A stretch of DNA of 10,231 bases from an uncultured Prochlorococcus sp. GTDB lineage: Bacteria; Cyanobacteriota; Cyanobacteriia; PCC-6307; Cyanobiaceae. Position numbers and translations under genes: made by a program. The notes below the pieces were generated by a model. The model was not told where the DNA came from. It searched no databases and saw only the letters and a program-made list of their open reading frames with translations. Below, one piece after another: positions 1-7,041 of the stretch. The DNA is taken from positions 1 through 10,231 of the forward strand of contig CACGEL010000028.1 of the NCBI GenBank assembly GCA_902572065.1, read 5' to 3'. The first letter of the stretch is position 1; the number at the start of each line of letters is the position of its first letter.

Positions 1-184
1 AGATTTGGAAATAGATCAACAGGTTTTTTTAGTAAATTTCATACAAAATAAATATTGGAAAAAAACGAAAAACATGAACATAATTAAAACATTAGAAAAT
101 TTGAAACTAAATCTTAGAGATTTAATTACACCAAGACTGTCTTGGGAGGTGGCTTTATTAAAAATAGCTATTGAAGATTTATAA
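1..184 (+). CDS. holB: C-terminal end of probable DNA polymerase III delta' subunit (partial)
   Basis: An open frame runs in from the left edge (codons begin at position 2) and stops with TAA at 182-184, leaving 60 residues. The fragment ends in a basic/hydrophobic helix with the motif PRLSWEVALLKIAIEDL. This matches the C-terminal collar-domain ending I know from cyanobacterial DNA polymerase III delta' proteins, which are clamp-loader subunits that help to load the sliding clamp during replication. The AAA+ core lies outside the window, so the call rests on this short tail plus context: as I recall, a holB-like gene lies beside rpaA in picocyanobacteria. It converges on rpaA with only two bases between the stop codons, so there is no room for a terminator between them. 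Another delta/delta'-like or unrelated protein cannot be excluded. Confidence 0.6.
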   Translation, partial: DLEIDQQVFLVNFIQNKYWKKTKNMNIIKTLENLKLNLRDLITPRLSWEVALLKIAIEDL

Positions 185-186
185 AA

Positions 187-969
187 TCACTCAAACACCG
201 TATTTATTAAATTTGAATTTCTGGATTCTGCAAATTCTTCGCTTGCACCATCAACTTTTGCTTCAACAGGTAATTCAAGACAATATCCTGCTCCATAAAC
301 AGTTTTTATATATATTGGCTTGCGAGGATCAGGCTCTAATTTTGTTCTTAAGTGTCTAACGTGTACCCTAATTGTCTCAATATCATCATCGGGCTCATAA
401 CCCCAGACTTCTTTTAAAATAAGTGCTGGTGAAACTGTTTGACCATGTCTTTGTAACAAGCAATGAAGTAGCTCAAATTCTAAATGAGTAAGTCTTACAG
501 GAGATTCGAACCAAATAGCCTCAAATCTTTCAGGCACAAGAGTTAGAGGACCATAATTTAAGATTTCTTGTTGATTTGATGAATTTAATTGTGCTCTATT
601 AGTTCTCCTCAATAAAGCTTTAATACGAACATGTAATTCTTCCAGATCGAATGGTTTTGTTATGTAATCATCAGCACCTGAATTAAATCCCGTAACTTTA
701 TCTTTTAGTCCGCCCAAAGCCGTAATCATTAATATGGGGATATTCGAGGTTCGTTCATCCCTTCTTAATCTTTGGCATAATGTTAAGCCATCAACACTAG
801 GTAACATTAAATCTAAAAGAATTAAGTCAGGCGAATACTGAAGTGCCAAAGCTTGACCTTTTATACCATCTTCAGCTTTCTGAACATCAAAACCTGAATG
901 CTCGAGATGTCCAGCTACCAATTCACGCATATCACGATCATCTTCTATCAAAAGGATTGAAATTTTCAT
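187..969 (-). CDS. rpaA: RpaA, OmpR-family response regulator (circadian output)
   Basis: A 260-residue two-domain response regulator. The receiver domain (about residues 1-120) has the acidic pair D10/D11, phosphoacceptor D53 in LLDLMLP, T83 and the K105-P106 switch pair. A winged-helix DNA-binding domain (about 138-234) follows, with the recognition region near [18 protein letters not shown] (196-213). Stretches such as [20 protein letters not shown] text and the GAGYCLELP ending closely resemble cyanobacterial RpaA. In cyanobacteria RpaA is phosphorylated by SasA under control of KaiC and drives daily transcription; Prochlorococcus is known to have a reduced KaiBC timer. The ATG at 967-969 is the natural start because the receiver's first strand begins at once. 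There is no clear Shine-Dalgarno sequence. About 27 residues after the winged helix form a low-complexity acidic tail. The gene looks less AT-rich than the cassette genes, as expected of a core gene. Confidence 0.93.
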   Translation of the reverse strand: MKISILLIEDDRDMRELVAGHLEHSGFDVQKAEDGIKGQALALQYSPDLILLDLMLPSVDGLTLCQRLRRDERTSNIPILMITALGGLKDKVTGFNSGADDYITKPFDLEELHVRIKALLRRTNRAQLNSSNQQEILNYGPLTLVPERFEAIWFESPVRLTHLEFELLHCLLQRHGQTVSPALILKEVWGYEPDDDIETIRVHVRHLRTKLEPDPRKPIYIKTVYGAGYCLELPVEAKVDGASEEFAESRNSNLINTVFE

Positions 970-1006
970 ATTTATCGATTTATTAAACTAAAATTAGAAT
1001 TTTGTA

Positions 1007-1012
1007 TTATGA
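1007..1012 (-). promoter_or_regulatory. Possible -10 element for rpaA
   Basis: Read on the minus strand the hexamer is CATAAT, five of six matches to the sigma70 -10 consensus. It would start transcription about 30 nt before the rpaA ATG. I see no convincing -35 hexamer at 16-18 bp. That is common for picocyanobacterial promoters but makes this call weak. Confidence 0.25.
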
Positions 1013-1277
1013 TTCTCTCAATAATTTGCATTCATTGCAGACTTTAATATTAAACCTATAATATTTAAGTACATCATGAAATGCCAATGACTACAAGGCA
1101 TTAGAAAGAAAAATTAGTTTAAAAGATAAAATAAATTTTATAATTTCTTTCGATTTATTTAATAATTGCTTAATAATTTAATGTAAATGCTCTAAGATCA
1201 GCCTGGCAATCTTAACCAAATTTAGTATTAAAAATTTTATAACAGTATTAAATTTAAGATAATTATTATCCTCTCAA

Positions 1278-1306
1278 TTGAAATATTATATTTTTTAAAT
1301 TAAGAT
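1278..1306 (+). promoter_or_regulatory. Possible sigma70 promoter for the 119-aa gene
   Basis: TTGAAA at 1278-1283 (five of six to the -35 consensus) is followed after exactly 17 bp by TAAGAT at 1301-1306 (four of six to the -10 consensus). The predicted start near 1313 gives a leader of about 87 nt to the ATG at 1400. In such AT-rich DNA chance matches are frequent, so confidence is modest. Confidence 0.33.
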
Positions 1307-1399
1307 TTTATTGGAATGATAAATAAAAATTTAGTGACTTAAAATATTTCTTAAGATACTAATTGATAACTCTTTTTTTTAGAAAAAGCTCAATAATTT

Positions 1400-1759
1400 A
1401 TGAAAAAGAAATCTATTACATATGCTGATTTATCAAAAAAGCAACTCCAAAATCTAAAAGAACTGTATGTTCAAACAAAAGTTGAATGCATGAGTCATAA
1501 AGAATTAAAAGAATTTGTTTTAGAAATTATTAGCCATCAGATAAATGAAACAATTGGTAAAGAAGAGGAAATGGAAGCATGGCAAGAAATGTCTCATTTT
1601 TATGGAGATCAATTTGAGATAATCGTTCTTGAAATTCAAAGAAAATATCCAATCAACGAAAGCTTAGAAAATTTTGAAGAAGATAATCAAGATCGGAGAT
1701 TAGAATTACTTGAGAAAAATAGTATCGGGAAAGAGAAACAAGACATGTGGGATGATTAA
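1400..1759 (+). CDS. Small acidic, helical hypothetical protein (picocyanobacterial type)
   Basis: A 119-residue soluble protein starting at ATG 1400 and ending at TAA 1757-1759, with no signal peptide or membrane segment. A basic start (MKKK) is followed by predicted helices. One carries the pattern ELYVQTKVECMSHKELKEFV (21-40), and another the conserved-looking block EEEMEAWQEMSHFYGDQFE (55-73). The last 30 residues are strongly charged. The arrangement resembles small proteins of unknown function that are common in Prochlorococcus, marine Synechococcus and their phages (possibly the group labelled DUF7326, from memory and unverified). Length and composition make it a believable gene, unlike shadow frames. 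It is monocistronic, divergent from rpaA and separated by 566 bp from the glycan cassette, so nothing links it functionally to either. A role cannot be assigned. No Shine-Dalgarno is visible before the ATG. Confidence 0.75.
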   Translation: MKKKSITYADLSKKQLQNLKELYVQTKVECMSHKELKEFVLEIISHQINETIGKEEEMEAWQEMSHFYGDQFEIIVLEIQRKYPINESLENFEEDNQDRRLELLEKNSIGKEKQDMWDD

Positions 1760-1780
1760 GTAATATTTGAAAATTAATCT

Positions 1781-1799
1781 GGTGGTGGCGGGGGGTAGG
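1781..1799 (+). other. G-rich tract, potential two-tier G-quadruplex
   Basis: Nineteen bases contain GG-T-GG-T-GG-C-GGGGGG followed by TAGG, so at least four G pairs are separated by single-base loops on the plus strand. This fits a two-tetrad quadruplex in RNA or DNA. It stands in DNA that is otherwise mostly A and T. It lies 21 bases after the stop of the 119-aa gene and could act in its 3' UTR or just ahead of the following mini-ORFs. In the frame of that gene the tract reads Ser then five Gly then TAG, so it may instead be decayed coding sequence. Confidence 0.4.
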
Positions 1800-1803
1800 A
1801 GAA

Positions 1804-1892
1804 ATGAAATTTAATTACAAATGTTGCTTTAGTTTAAAATAATGAGAGATATTGATAAATTTACTAAGTACCAAAAATTTAATACTTTTTGA
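1804..1892 (+). other. Two overlapping mini-ORFs (12 and 16 codons), speculative
   Basis: ATG at 1804 opens a 12-residue ORF (MKFNYKCCFSLK) ending TAA at 1840-1842. The last A of that stop begins the ATG of a second, 16-residue ORF (MRDIDKFTKYQKFNTF), which ends at 1892. This TAATG arrangement is typical of translational coupling. An AGGAG at 1797-1801 lies two bases before the first ATG, notable because the other genes here lack Shine-Dalgarno sites, although the spacing is short. Both ORFs are short enough to occur by chance, and no family is recognised. They could be a leader peptide pair or nothing. Confidence 0.15.
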
Positions 1893-2271
1893 AACTAGAA
1901 ATACAACAAAAAAACTTTAATGAGTCTAAGGAATATTTAAATCCATTATTAATTGATTTCCACTGAAATAAACAACTCATCCTAATCTCTAAATGAATTA
2001 AATAAATTAAAAATAAATTGTTAATTTTAATTTTTTTATTTTTTCTTTAAATAAAATCTAAAGACGAAAGTATTATTCTTAAATTTTTTTTGACAAACTC
2101 AATTTTTATCAAAAAAGTTAGAATTACTGCACTTCTATAATAAAGAACTTTTTAACATACCAAATTGAATGGAAAGTAAGAAAATATTTGTATTTTATTT
2201 ATCTATTTAAATAACTTAAGAAAATATCAAATTTTATCTAAATTGTTATTGTCTTTTTTTTGTTTCAAATA

Positions 2272-2299
2272 TTGCCATTTGCAACACTTAACTTAAAAT
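2272..2299 (+). promoter_or_regulatory. Likely sigma70 promoter of the glycan cassette
   Basis: TTGCCA at 2272-2277 (five of six to TTGACA) and TAAAAT at 2294-2299 (five of six to TATAAT) are separated by 16 bp. The expected start near 2306 leaves a leader of about 20 nt before the TTG start at 2326. This is the best two-box promoter in the gap and sits just where the first cassette gene needs one. Confidence 0.45.
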
Positions 2300-2325
2300 G
2301 AACTAAGATTCAACATCCTAAGTAT

Positions 2326-4092
2326 TTGATTAAAATATTTGAATTAATTTCATATTTCAATAAACAAACAAAAAGAAAATTTATTTTTATAATATCTGTT
2401 ATTTTTATAAATTCATTTTTAGAATTTATGACTATAGGAGCTATTGTTCCTTTTATATCTTTTGTAAGTAATCCTAATAAGATACAAGAGATAGAATTTT
2501 TAAGAAGAACTGCAGATTTTTTTAATTTTCAACAAACAGAAGAAATATTTTTATTTATATCTTTTTCTTTTTTAATAATAATATTTTTATCTGGATTCAT
2601 AAAGATTTTTTCTTTAAAAATAATTAATGATTTTAATGCAACCCTACAAATTGAGTTAGGGAAAAAACTATATAAAGAAATTTTATATAAAGATTATACA
2701 TATCATTTAAGAACAAATTCTAGTCAATTAATTAATACGCAGATTACGCAGCTAGATGCTTCACTACTTTTAATTAATCAATATATGCTATTAAGCCTTT
2801 CTGCTCTAAGTATTATTGGTATAACAATAGCTTTATCTGTTATTGATTTTAGAATTTTATCTTATATTTTAATTTTATCATTTTCCTTCTATTGGATTGC
2901 CACAATAACCACAAAAAGATGGGTTGATATATATGGTAAAACAATTTTTGAAAGTAATAAAAACATCATAAGACTTGTTCAAGAATCATTAGGTTTTATT
3001 AGACAAATCATTCTGGATGATTCGCATAATTTTTTCATTAAAGAATATGATAAAAATAATTTTCAATTATCCTCAGCTAGATCTAACACTACTACTGTTG
3101 TGCAGATTCCCAGATACATAATGGAAGTATTAATATTATCTGGTCTTGTAATATCGATTATATTTATGTATTTATCAGGCATTGATTTTTATAACTACAT
3201 CACAAAAGGTGGGGCATTTATACTAGGACTTCAGAAACTTTTACCTCTTTTTCAAAAATCATTCACTTCCATATACTCAATAAGACAAAATAAATTAAAT
3301 ATCAATTCAGTATTGGAAATTTTAAAAGAGACTAAAAAATATAACAAAAATTCAAAAACTAAATTAGTAAATATTTTTGAGCTAAAAAATAATATTAGAC
3401 TTGAAAAAATTAGTTTTTCTTACAAGGAAAATAGAGTATTAGAAAATATTAATTTTGAGATCAAGAGAGGAGACGTTATTGGTATTGTTGGAAAAACTGG
3501 AACAGGAAAGTCAACTTTTATAGACATATTATTAGGTTTAATAAAACCCAATTCTGGCAATATTTATATAAATAATAAAAAAATGAATGCTAATCTTTTT
3601 CGTCGATTTAGATTATCAGTTTCCAGTGTCCCGCAGGATTATTTTTTGTTAGATAGAACTATAGAGGAAAATATAGTTTTTGGAAAATCAAAGTCTGACT
3701 CTAAGATTGACTATGATCTGCTCACAAAAGTAGTAAATATTGCGATGTTGAAAGATTTTATAAATTCTCTTAGTTATGGCCTAAAGACTTTTGTTGGCGA
3801 GAATGGGGTTAGGCTAAGTGGAGGGCAAAAACAAAGATTAGCAATAGCTAGGGCACTTTATAAAGATCACTCAATGCTTATACTTGATGAGGCTACAAGT
3901 TCCGTAGATACTGAAACTGAAAAAAAAATTATTCAGAATATAATTATTAATAATCCAGAAATAACTGTTATTATGATTGCCCATAGATTACAAACATTAG
4001 AAAATTGCGATTATATCCTTGAAATAAAAAACAAAAAATTAATTAAATATCAAAGTATAAATGAATACAAGACTAAATATAAAACAAAATAA
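2326..4092 (+). CDS. ABC exporter, PglK/MsbA-like (exporter A of the glycan cassette)
   Basis: A 588-residue half-transporter with membrane domain then ATPase. Hydrophobic segments lie near residues 19-47, 73-95, 150-173, 177-195, 264-284 and 292-310, the six-helix plan of type IV ABC exporters. The ATPase has Walker A GKTGTGKST (389-397), Q-loop Q437, signature LSGGQ (497-501), Walker B MLILDE with catalytic E522, D-loop SVD (526-528) and H-loop H553, so all catalytic parts are intact. The pattern resembles PglK-type flippases of lipid-linked oligosaccharides, working as dimers in the inner membrane; the substrate is inferred from the sugar genes around it. The start is TTG at 2326: in frame upstream lies a TGA at 2299-2301, and the first internal ATG (residue 35) would remove the first helix. 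It is a clear paralogue of the exporter at 7042-8847. Alternative substrates (lipid, peptide) cannot be excluded. Confidence 0.88.
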   Translation: MIKIFELISYFNKQTKRKFIFIISVIFINSFLEFMTIGAIVPFISFVSNPNKIQEIEFLRRTADFFNFQQTEEIFLFISFSFLIIIFLSGFIKIFSLKIINDFNATLQIELGKKLYKEILYKDYTYHLRTNSSQLINTQITQLDASLLLINQYMLLSLSALSIIGITIALSVIDFRILSYILILSFSFYWIATITTKRWVDIYGKTIFESNKNIIRLVQESLGFIRQIILDDSHNFFIKEYDKNNFQLSSARSNTTTVVQIPRYIMEVLILSGLVISIIFMYLSGIDFYNYITKGGAFILGLQKLLPLFQKSFTSIYSIRQNKLNINSVLEILKETKKYNKNSKTKLVNIFELKNNIRLEKISFSYKENRVLENINFEIKRGDVIGIVGKTGTGKSTFIDILLGLIKPNSGNIYINNKKMNANLFRRFRLSVSSVPQDYFLLDRTIEENIVFGKSKSDSKIDYDLLTKVVNIAMLKDFINSLSYGLKTFVGENGVRLSGGQKQRLAIARALYKDHSMLILDEATSSVDTETEKKIIQNIIINNPEITVIMIAHRLQTLENCDYILEIKNKKLIKYQSINEYKTKYKTK

Positions 4093-4155
4093 AAATATGC
4101 TATTAGCAAAACATATTGGATTAGGATTTTTTTAAGAATTTAACTACCATTAAAA

Positions 4156-4161
4156 TATAAT
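4156..4161 (+). promoter_or_regulatory. Possible internal promoter (-10 box) before the dehydratase gene
   Basis: A perfect TATAAT lies 23 bp before the ATG at 4185, predicting a leader of about 17 nt. No good -35 is visible. The 92-bp gap also holds a weak hairpin (AATATG pairing with CATATT, around 4094-4117) and a later T run, so partial termination followed by re-initiation is conceivable. Confidence 0.3.
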
Positions 4162-4184
4162 TAACAATACTGATTTGTCATATT

Positions 4185-5261
4185 ATGAAAAATAAATTTA
4201 AGGTAATAGTTACTGGGGGAGCTGGCTTTATAGGCGGGACTTTAATAAGAAAGTTATTGCAAGAAAAAAACTGGCATGTTTACAATATTGATAAAATGGG
4301 CTATGCAAGTGACTTATCATGGATTAAGGATTCAAAGAATTATAAATTAAGACATTCTTTTTTGAAAATAGATTTAAGGAACAAAGAAATATTAGAGAAT
4401 TTAGTAAAAGATATTAGTCCTAATTTGATAATACATCTTGCAGCTGAAAGTCATGTTGATCGTTCAATTGATAATCCATTAAAATTTATAGAGAGTAATA
4501 TCATAGGAACCTTCAATTTACTTGAAGCCTCCAGAAGCTATTGGGAAGAATTAAGTGATATTAAAAAAAAAATTTTTAGATTTATTCATGTGAGCACAGA
4601 TGAAGTTTTCGGATCATTAGGATCAGAAGGTAAGTTTGAAGAGAATACTAAATATGACCCTCGAAGTCCATATTCATCGAGTAAAGCTTCTAGTGATCAC
4701 TTAGTCCAAAGTTGGCATTATACTTATGGTTTACCTACTATAATTTCGAATTGTAGTAATAATTTTGGCCCGTATCAATTCCCAGAAAAACTTATTCCTT
4801 TAAGTATCCTAAAAGGAATTAAAGGTGAAGAGATTCCACTTTATGGAAATGGTTTAAATATAAGAGATTGGTTATATGTTGAAGATCACGTAGAAGCTTT
4901 ATTACTAATAGCTGAAAAGGGTGAAATCGGCAAGAGTTACTGTATAGGGGGATTTGGGGAGAAAACTAATAAAGAAGTTCAACTTCAAATATGTAATATT
5001 CTTGATGAAGTTGATCCAAAAGAATTTCCTCATGAATCTCTAATTAAAAATGTTAAAGACAGACCAGGACATGATAGAAGATATGCAATAAATTCAAATT
5101 TCATACAAAAACAATTAGGTTGGACTCCTAAAATAACTTTTGAAGATGGTTTAAAGAAAACTATTTATTGGTATCTTAATAACCTTAAATGGAGCCAATC
5201 AATCATGAAAAAAGCAGGTTACTCAGGTAATAGAATTGGAAATAAAAAAGAAATACAATAA
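4185..5261 (+). CDS. rfbB: dTDP-glucose 4,6-dehydratase (RmlB/RfbB type)
   Basis: A 358-residue extended short-chain dehydrogenase of normal length for RmlB. It would convert dTDP-glucose to dTDP-4-keto-6-deoxyglucose in the cytoplasm, the branch point to rhamnose and other 6-deoxysugars. Visible hallmarks are the NAD-binding TGGAGFIG (10-17), HLAAESHVDRSI (84-95), the catalytic T138-D139-E140 triad inside HVSTDEVFG, and Y163xxxK167 in YSSSK. NNFGPYQFPEKLIPL (192-206) and the RDWLYVEDH segment (228-235) follow, and RPGHDRRY (293-300) binds nucleotide. All key residues are present. A short basic tail (about 340-358) extends past the usual end. It lies 92 bp after exporter A and 53 bp before the PFTS-motif gene. 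The usual partners rmlA and rmlC are not in the window, so its product could feed rhamnose or another deoxysugar. Specificity for dTDP- rather than other NDP-glucose is inferred from the high motif match. Confidence 0.92.
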   Translation: MKNKFKVIVTGGAGFIGGTLIRKLLQEKNWHVYNIDKMGYASDLSWIKDSKNYKLRHSFLKIDLRNKEILENLVKDISPNLIIHLAAESHVDRSIDNPLKFIESNIIGTFNLLEASRSYWEELSDIKKKIFRFIHVSTDEVFGSLGSEGKFEENTKYDPRSPYSSSKASSDHLVQSWHYTYGLPTIISNCSNNFGPYQFPEKLIPLSILKGIKGEEIPLYGNGLNIRDWLYVEDHVEALLLIAEKGEIGKSYCIGGFGEKTNKEVQLQICNILDEVDPKEFPHESLIKNVKDRPGHDRRYAINSNFIQKQLGWTPKITFEDGLKKTIYWYLNNLKWSQSIMKKAGYSGNRIGNKKEIQ

Positions 5262-5292
5262 GATTTAAAATATATAATAAAACGCAATTTTA

Positions 5293-5301
5293 TGGTATAA
5301 A
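5293..5301 (+). promoter_or_regulatory. Possible extended -10 box before the PFTS-motif gene
   Basis: TG, one base, then TATAAA (5296-5301) forms an extended -10 element that ends 13 bp before the ATG at 5315. A start there would give an almost leaderless mRNA. A second TATAAT lies at 5273-5278. Both could be chance in this AT-rich 53-bp gap. Confidence 0.25.
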
Positions 5302-5314
5302 TTTTAGTAAAGTT

Positions 5315-6976
5315 ATGTTCCCATTTTACGTTTCAAGTAAATTTAAGATATTTCTCAAAATACCTTTTTTAAATAAATATTTTTCAAAAATTGAAAGAAG
5401 AAATATTAGGTTATATATGAAAGGGTATGAAAAAACAAAAAATAAAATAGGGTTAGATTTTTTGGAAGAATTATTTATAGATTTATCTAAATCTAATATA
5501 AGATCTAATCCTAATTCAGCAGAATTTTTACATAAAACAAACTTCAATTTAGATTTTTCTTTAAGACAATTTGTAATTTCAAGATTATTAGCCTGTAACA
5601 ATTATAGTTTAAAAAAAATTTTGTTTAAAGCGATCGAAGATTGTAAGCCAATAACATTCTCATTACCAATTGAATACATAAAAAAATTAGAAAAAAAAGG
5701 GTTTAAAGTTAATAAATTCGCATCCCTAACACTCTGGAAGATTTTAATTATAATGGAATCATTTAAAGGAATTAAAGAAGGTATTAGTTATATATCAAGG
5801 AATATTCTTTATAAAATTAAGAAAGTAAATAGACAAAAAGTTGATGCATATTTCCTTGGACTATATTTAGATAAATTACCAAGTAAATTCCAAAGAGAAT
5901 CAAATTGTCAATGTTTTAATTTTTTTGGAAAAAATTTTCACAAGCAAAACAATATATTATTCGCGCATAGTATAAATATTAAGAATAGAAAATTAGCCCA
6001 TAATGTAAAACTAGAATTTCAAAGATATCCTTTTGGATATCTTTCATCTTGGTTAAAAATATTAGAAATAATTTATTTTTTATTGATTCAAATTATCTAT
6101 TTACCAAAAAATATTTTTTCTAATAAATTATTAAGTACTCTTTTATTAAGTGAATTATTTTTTGCAAAGGTTTGCTCTTTACAGAAAAAAACGTTTCTCG
6201 CAAAATCATATTTATTTGATAATACATTCATTTTTAGACCAATTTGGAGTTTTATCGCTGAGAGAAAAAAATCAGAAATAATTTTTTATTTTTATACTAC
6301 ATCCACAGGATATTTTGAAAATAAAGTTGGAGAAACCTCATCAATTAGTTTTCGATTGAGAAATTTAAATTGGCCTAATTATGTTTTTTGGAATAAATAT
6401 CAAGAAAAAATTCATAAAAAATTTCTAAAAAAACCTTTTTCTATTTCACTTTCAGGACCCATATGTTTACATAATAAAGATTTAGAAGAAGGCTTTAAGT
6501 TGCCAAAAAGAACAATCTCTGTTTTTGATATTCCTCCATATAGAGATTCTTTATTCAAAAGTATTGCTTCTCCTTTTGAATATTATATCCCCAAAAATTG
6601 TTTATCCTTTCTTAAGGATATTTTATTCATAAGTAAAAAATATAATCTCACCTTATGCTTTAAGTCAAAGAAAAATATAAGAACAATGTCAGCTCATCCT
6701 ACCTATATAAAATTTATAAACTCTATACATAATAAAAGTAATGTTTTAATAATTCCCCATCAAACATCTCCCTATGATTTAATTAAAAAAACTGATATTT
6801 CTATAGCTATGCCCTTTACTTCTACACCGCTAATTTCTAACGTTTTAAAAAAACCAAGTTGTTATTATGATTCATATGGAGTTATAAACAAAAATGATAA
6901 GGGCGCTCAAGGAGTAGAAATTATAAATGGATTAAACCAACTGGATAATTGGGTATTAAAGCAAATAAATTTTTAA
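5315..6976 (+). CDS. Polysaccharide biosynthesis protein with PFTS motif (putative glycan-assembly enzyme)
   Basis: A 553-residue protein with no standard glycosyltransferase signature that I can point to. Near its C terminus the stretch IAMPFTSTPLIS has P500-F501-T502-S503, the hallmark of a family named, as I recall, 'polysaccharide biosynthesis PFTS motif protein', found in O-antigen/capsule clusters and averaging a little over 500 residues. The end is reminiscent of GT-B-fold capsule transferases: an alternating strand/helix region with CFKSKK, then HQTSPYDLIKKTDISI and the PFTS loop, where a donor nucleotide would bind. That fold is inference. The N-terminal half is very Lys/Ile/Asn-rich. 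One hydrophobic patch (about 246-290) could be membrane-associated. It sits between rfbB and exporter B, with 53 bp and 65 bp spacers, on the same strand. The ATG at 5315 is the first in frame with a plausible start; M35 is an alternative. Function beyond glycan assembly is unknown. Confidence 0.7.
   Translation: MFPFYVSSKFKIFLKIPFLNKYFSKIERRNIRLYMKGYEKTKNKIGLDFLEELFIDLSKSNIRSNPNSAEFLHKTNFNLDFSLRQFVISRLLACNNYSLKKILFKAIEDCKPITFSLPIEYIKKLEKKGFKVNKFASLTLWKILIIMESFKGIKEGISYISRNILYKIKKVNRQKVDAYFLGLYLDKLPSKFQRESNCQCFNFFGKNFHKQNNILFAHSINIKNRKLAHNVKLEFQRYPFGYLSSWLKILEIIYFLLIQIIYLPKNIFSNKLLSTLLLSELFFAKVCSLQKKTFLAKSYLFDNTFIFRPIWSFIAERKKSEIIFYFYTTSTGYFENKVGETSSISFRLRNLNWPNYVFWNKYQEKIHKKFLKKPFSISLSGPICLHNKDLEEGFKLPKRTISVFDIPPYRDSLFKSIASPFEYYIPKNCLSFLKDILFISKKYNLTLCFKSKKNIRTMSAHPTYIKFINSIHNKSNVLIIPHQTSPYDLIKKTDISIAMPFTSTPLISNVLKKPSCYYDSYGVINKNDKGAQGVEIINGLNQLDNWVLKQINF
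6021..6044 (+). repeat. Perfect 10-bp inverted repeat within the PFTS-motif gene
   Basis: AAAGATATCC (6021-6030) and its exact reverse complement GGATATCTTT (6035-6044) flank a TTTT loop. This would make a stable hairpin in the mRNA in the middle of a coding region. There is no T run after it, so it does not look like a terminator. It encodes ordinary residues (QRYPFGYLS), so it may be a chance consequence of codon choice. Confidence 0.6.
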
Positions 6977-7002
6977 AAATATTGTGTAAAGTTTATTTTT
7001 AT

Positions 7003-7028
7003 AAAAAAGTTTAATAATAACTTTTTTT
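7003..7028 (+). terminator. AT-rich hairpin with T run before exporter B (terminator or attenuator)
   Basis: AAAAAAGTT (7003-7011) pairs perfectly with AACTTTTTT (7019-7027) around a seven-base loop, and the right arm merges into a seven-T run. The shape is that of a weak intrinsic terminator after the PFTS-motif gene. It ends only 14 bases before the ATG of exporter B, so it could also tune translation or cause partial termination inside the operon. The stem has a single G-C pair region, so strength is doubtful. Confidence 0.35.
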
Positions 7029-7041
7029 ATATATTAAAAAA

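Larger units (their letters stand above)
970..1399. other. Intergenic region between divergent rpaA and the 119-aa gene
   Basis: This 430-bp AT-rich gap holds the leaders of two divergent genes and no convincing ORF, tRNA or other classical RNA gene. Two short hairpins stand out because they carry most of the local G and C. One has a 6-bp stem, AATGCC 1080-1085 pairing with GGCATT 1097-1102, around an 11-nt loop. The other has a 6-bp stem, TAAGAT 1193-1198 with ATCTTA 1209-1214, around the loop CAGCCTGGCA. A perfect plus-strand TATAAT lies at 1057-1062, with only a poor -35 (TTGCAG, 1035-1040). Transcription from there would pass through both hairpins toward the gene at 1400, so a small RNA or long leader is possible but unproven. 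Confidence 0.5.
1760..2325. other. Long AT-rich intergenic region upstream of the glycan cassette
   Basis: 566 bp without a convincing gene. It begins with a G-rich tract (1781-1799) and a Shine-Dalgarno-like AGGAG leading into two overlapping mini-ORFs (1804-1892). It continues as very AT-rich DNA with long T runs (for example around 2025-2045). A possible 8-bp hairpin lies at 2086-2093 with 2109-2116 (TTTTTTGA/TCAAAAAA, 15-nt loop), and a promoter-like pair lies at 2272-2299. No tRNA, rRNA, transposase remnant or clear repeat was recognised. Such a length is unusual for a compact picocyanobacterial genome and may mark an island junction or an unannotated regulatory RNA. Confidence 0.5.

Noticed and set aside
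171..359. A 62-codon plus-strand ORF
   Set aside because: It lies wholly antisense to the 3' half of rpaA, has leucine/isoleucine-rich low-complexity text and no family resemblance; rpaA explains this DNA.
2090..2122. Perfect -35 TTGACA at 2090-2095
   Set aside because: No acceptable -10 hexamer lies at 16-18 bp, and it is more than 200 bp from the gene; the pair at 2272-2299 is better.
2298..2306. ATG AAC TAA just before exporter A as an alternative start
   Set aside because: It is out of frame with the exporter and stops after two codons.
5478..5495. Inverted repeat TAGATTT/AAATCTA with a four-base loop in the PFTS-motif gene
   Set aside because: The stem is only seven AT-rich pairs, which is expected often by chance in DNA of this composition.
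5326..5601. A 91-codon minus-strand ORF
   Set aside because: It is antisense to the start of the PFTS-motif gene. Its sequence reflects the complement of Lys/Asn/Ile-rich codons and shows no recognisable domain.
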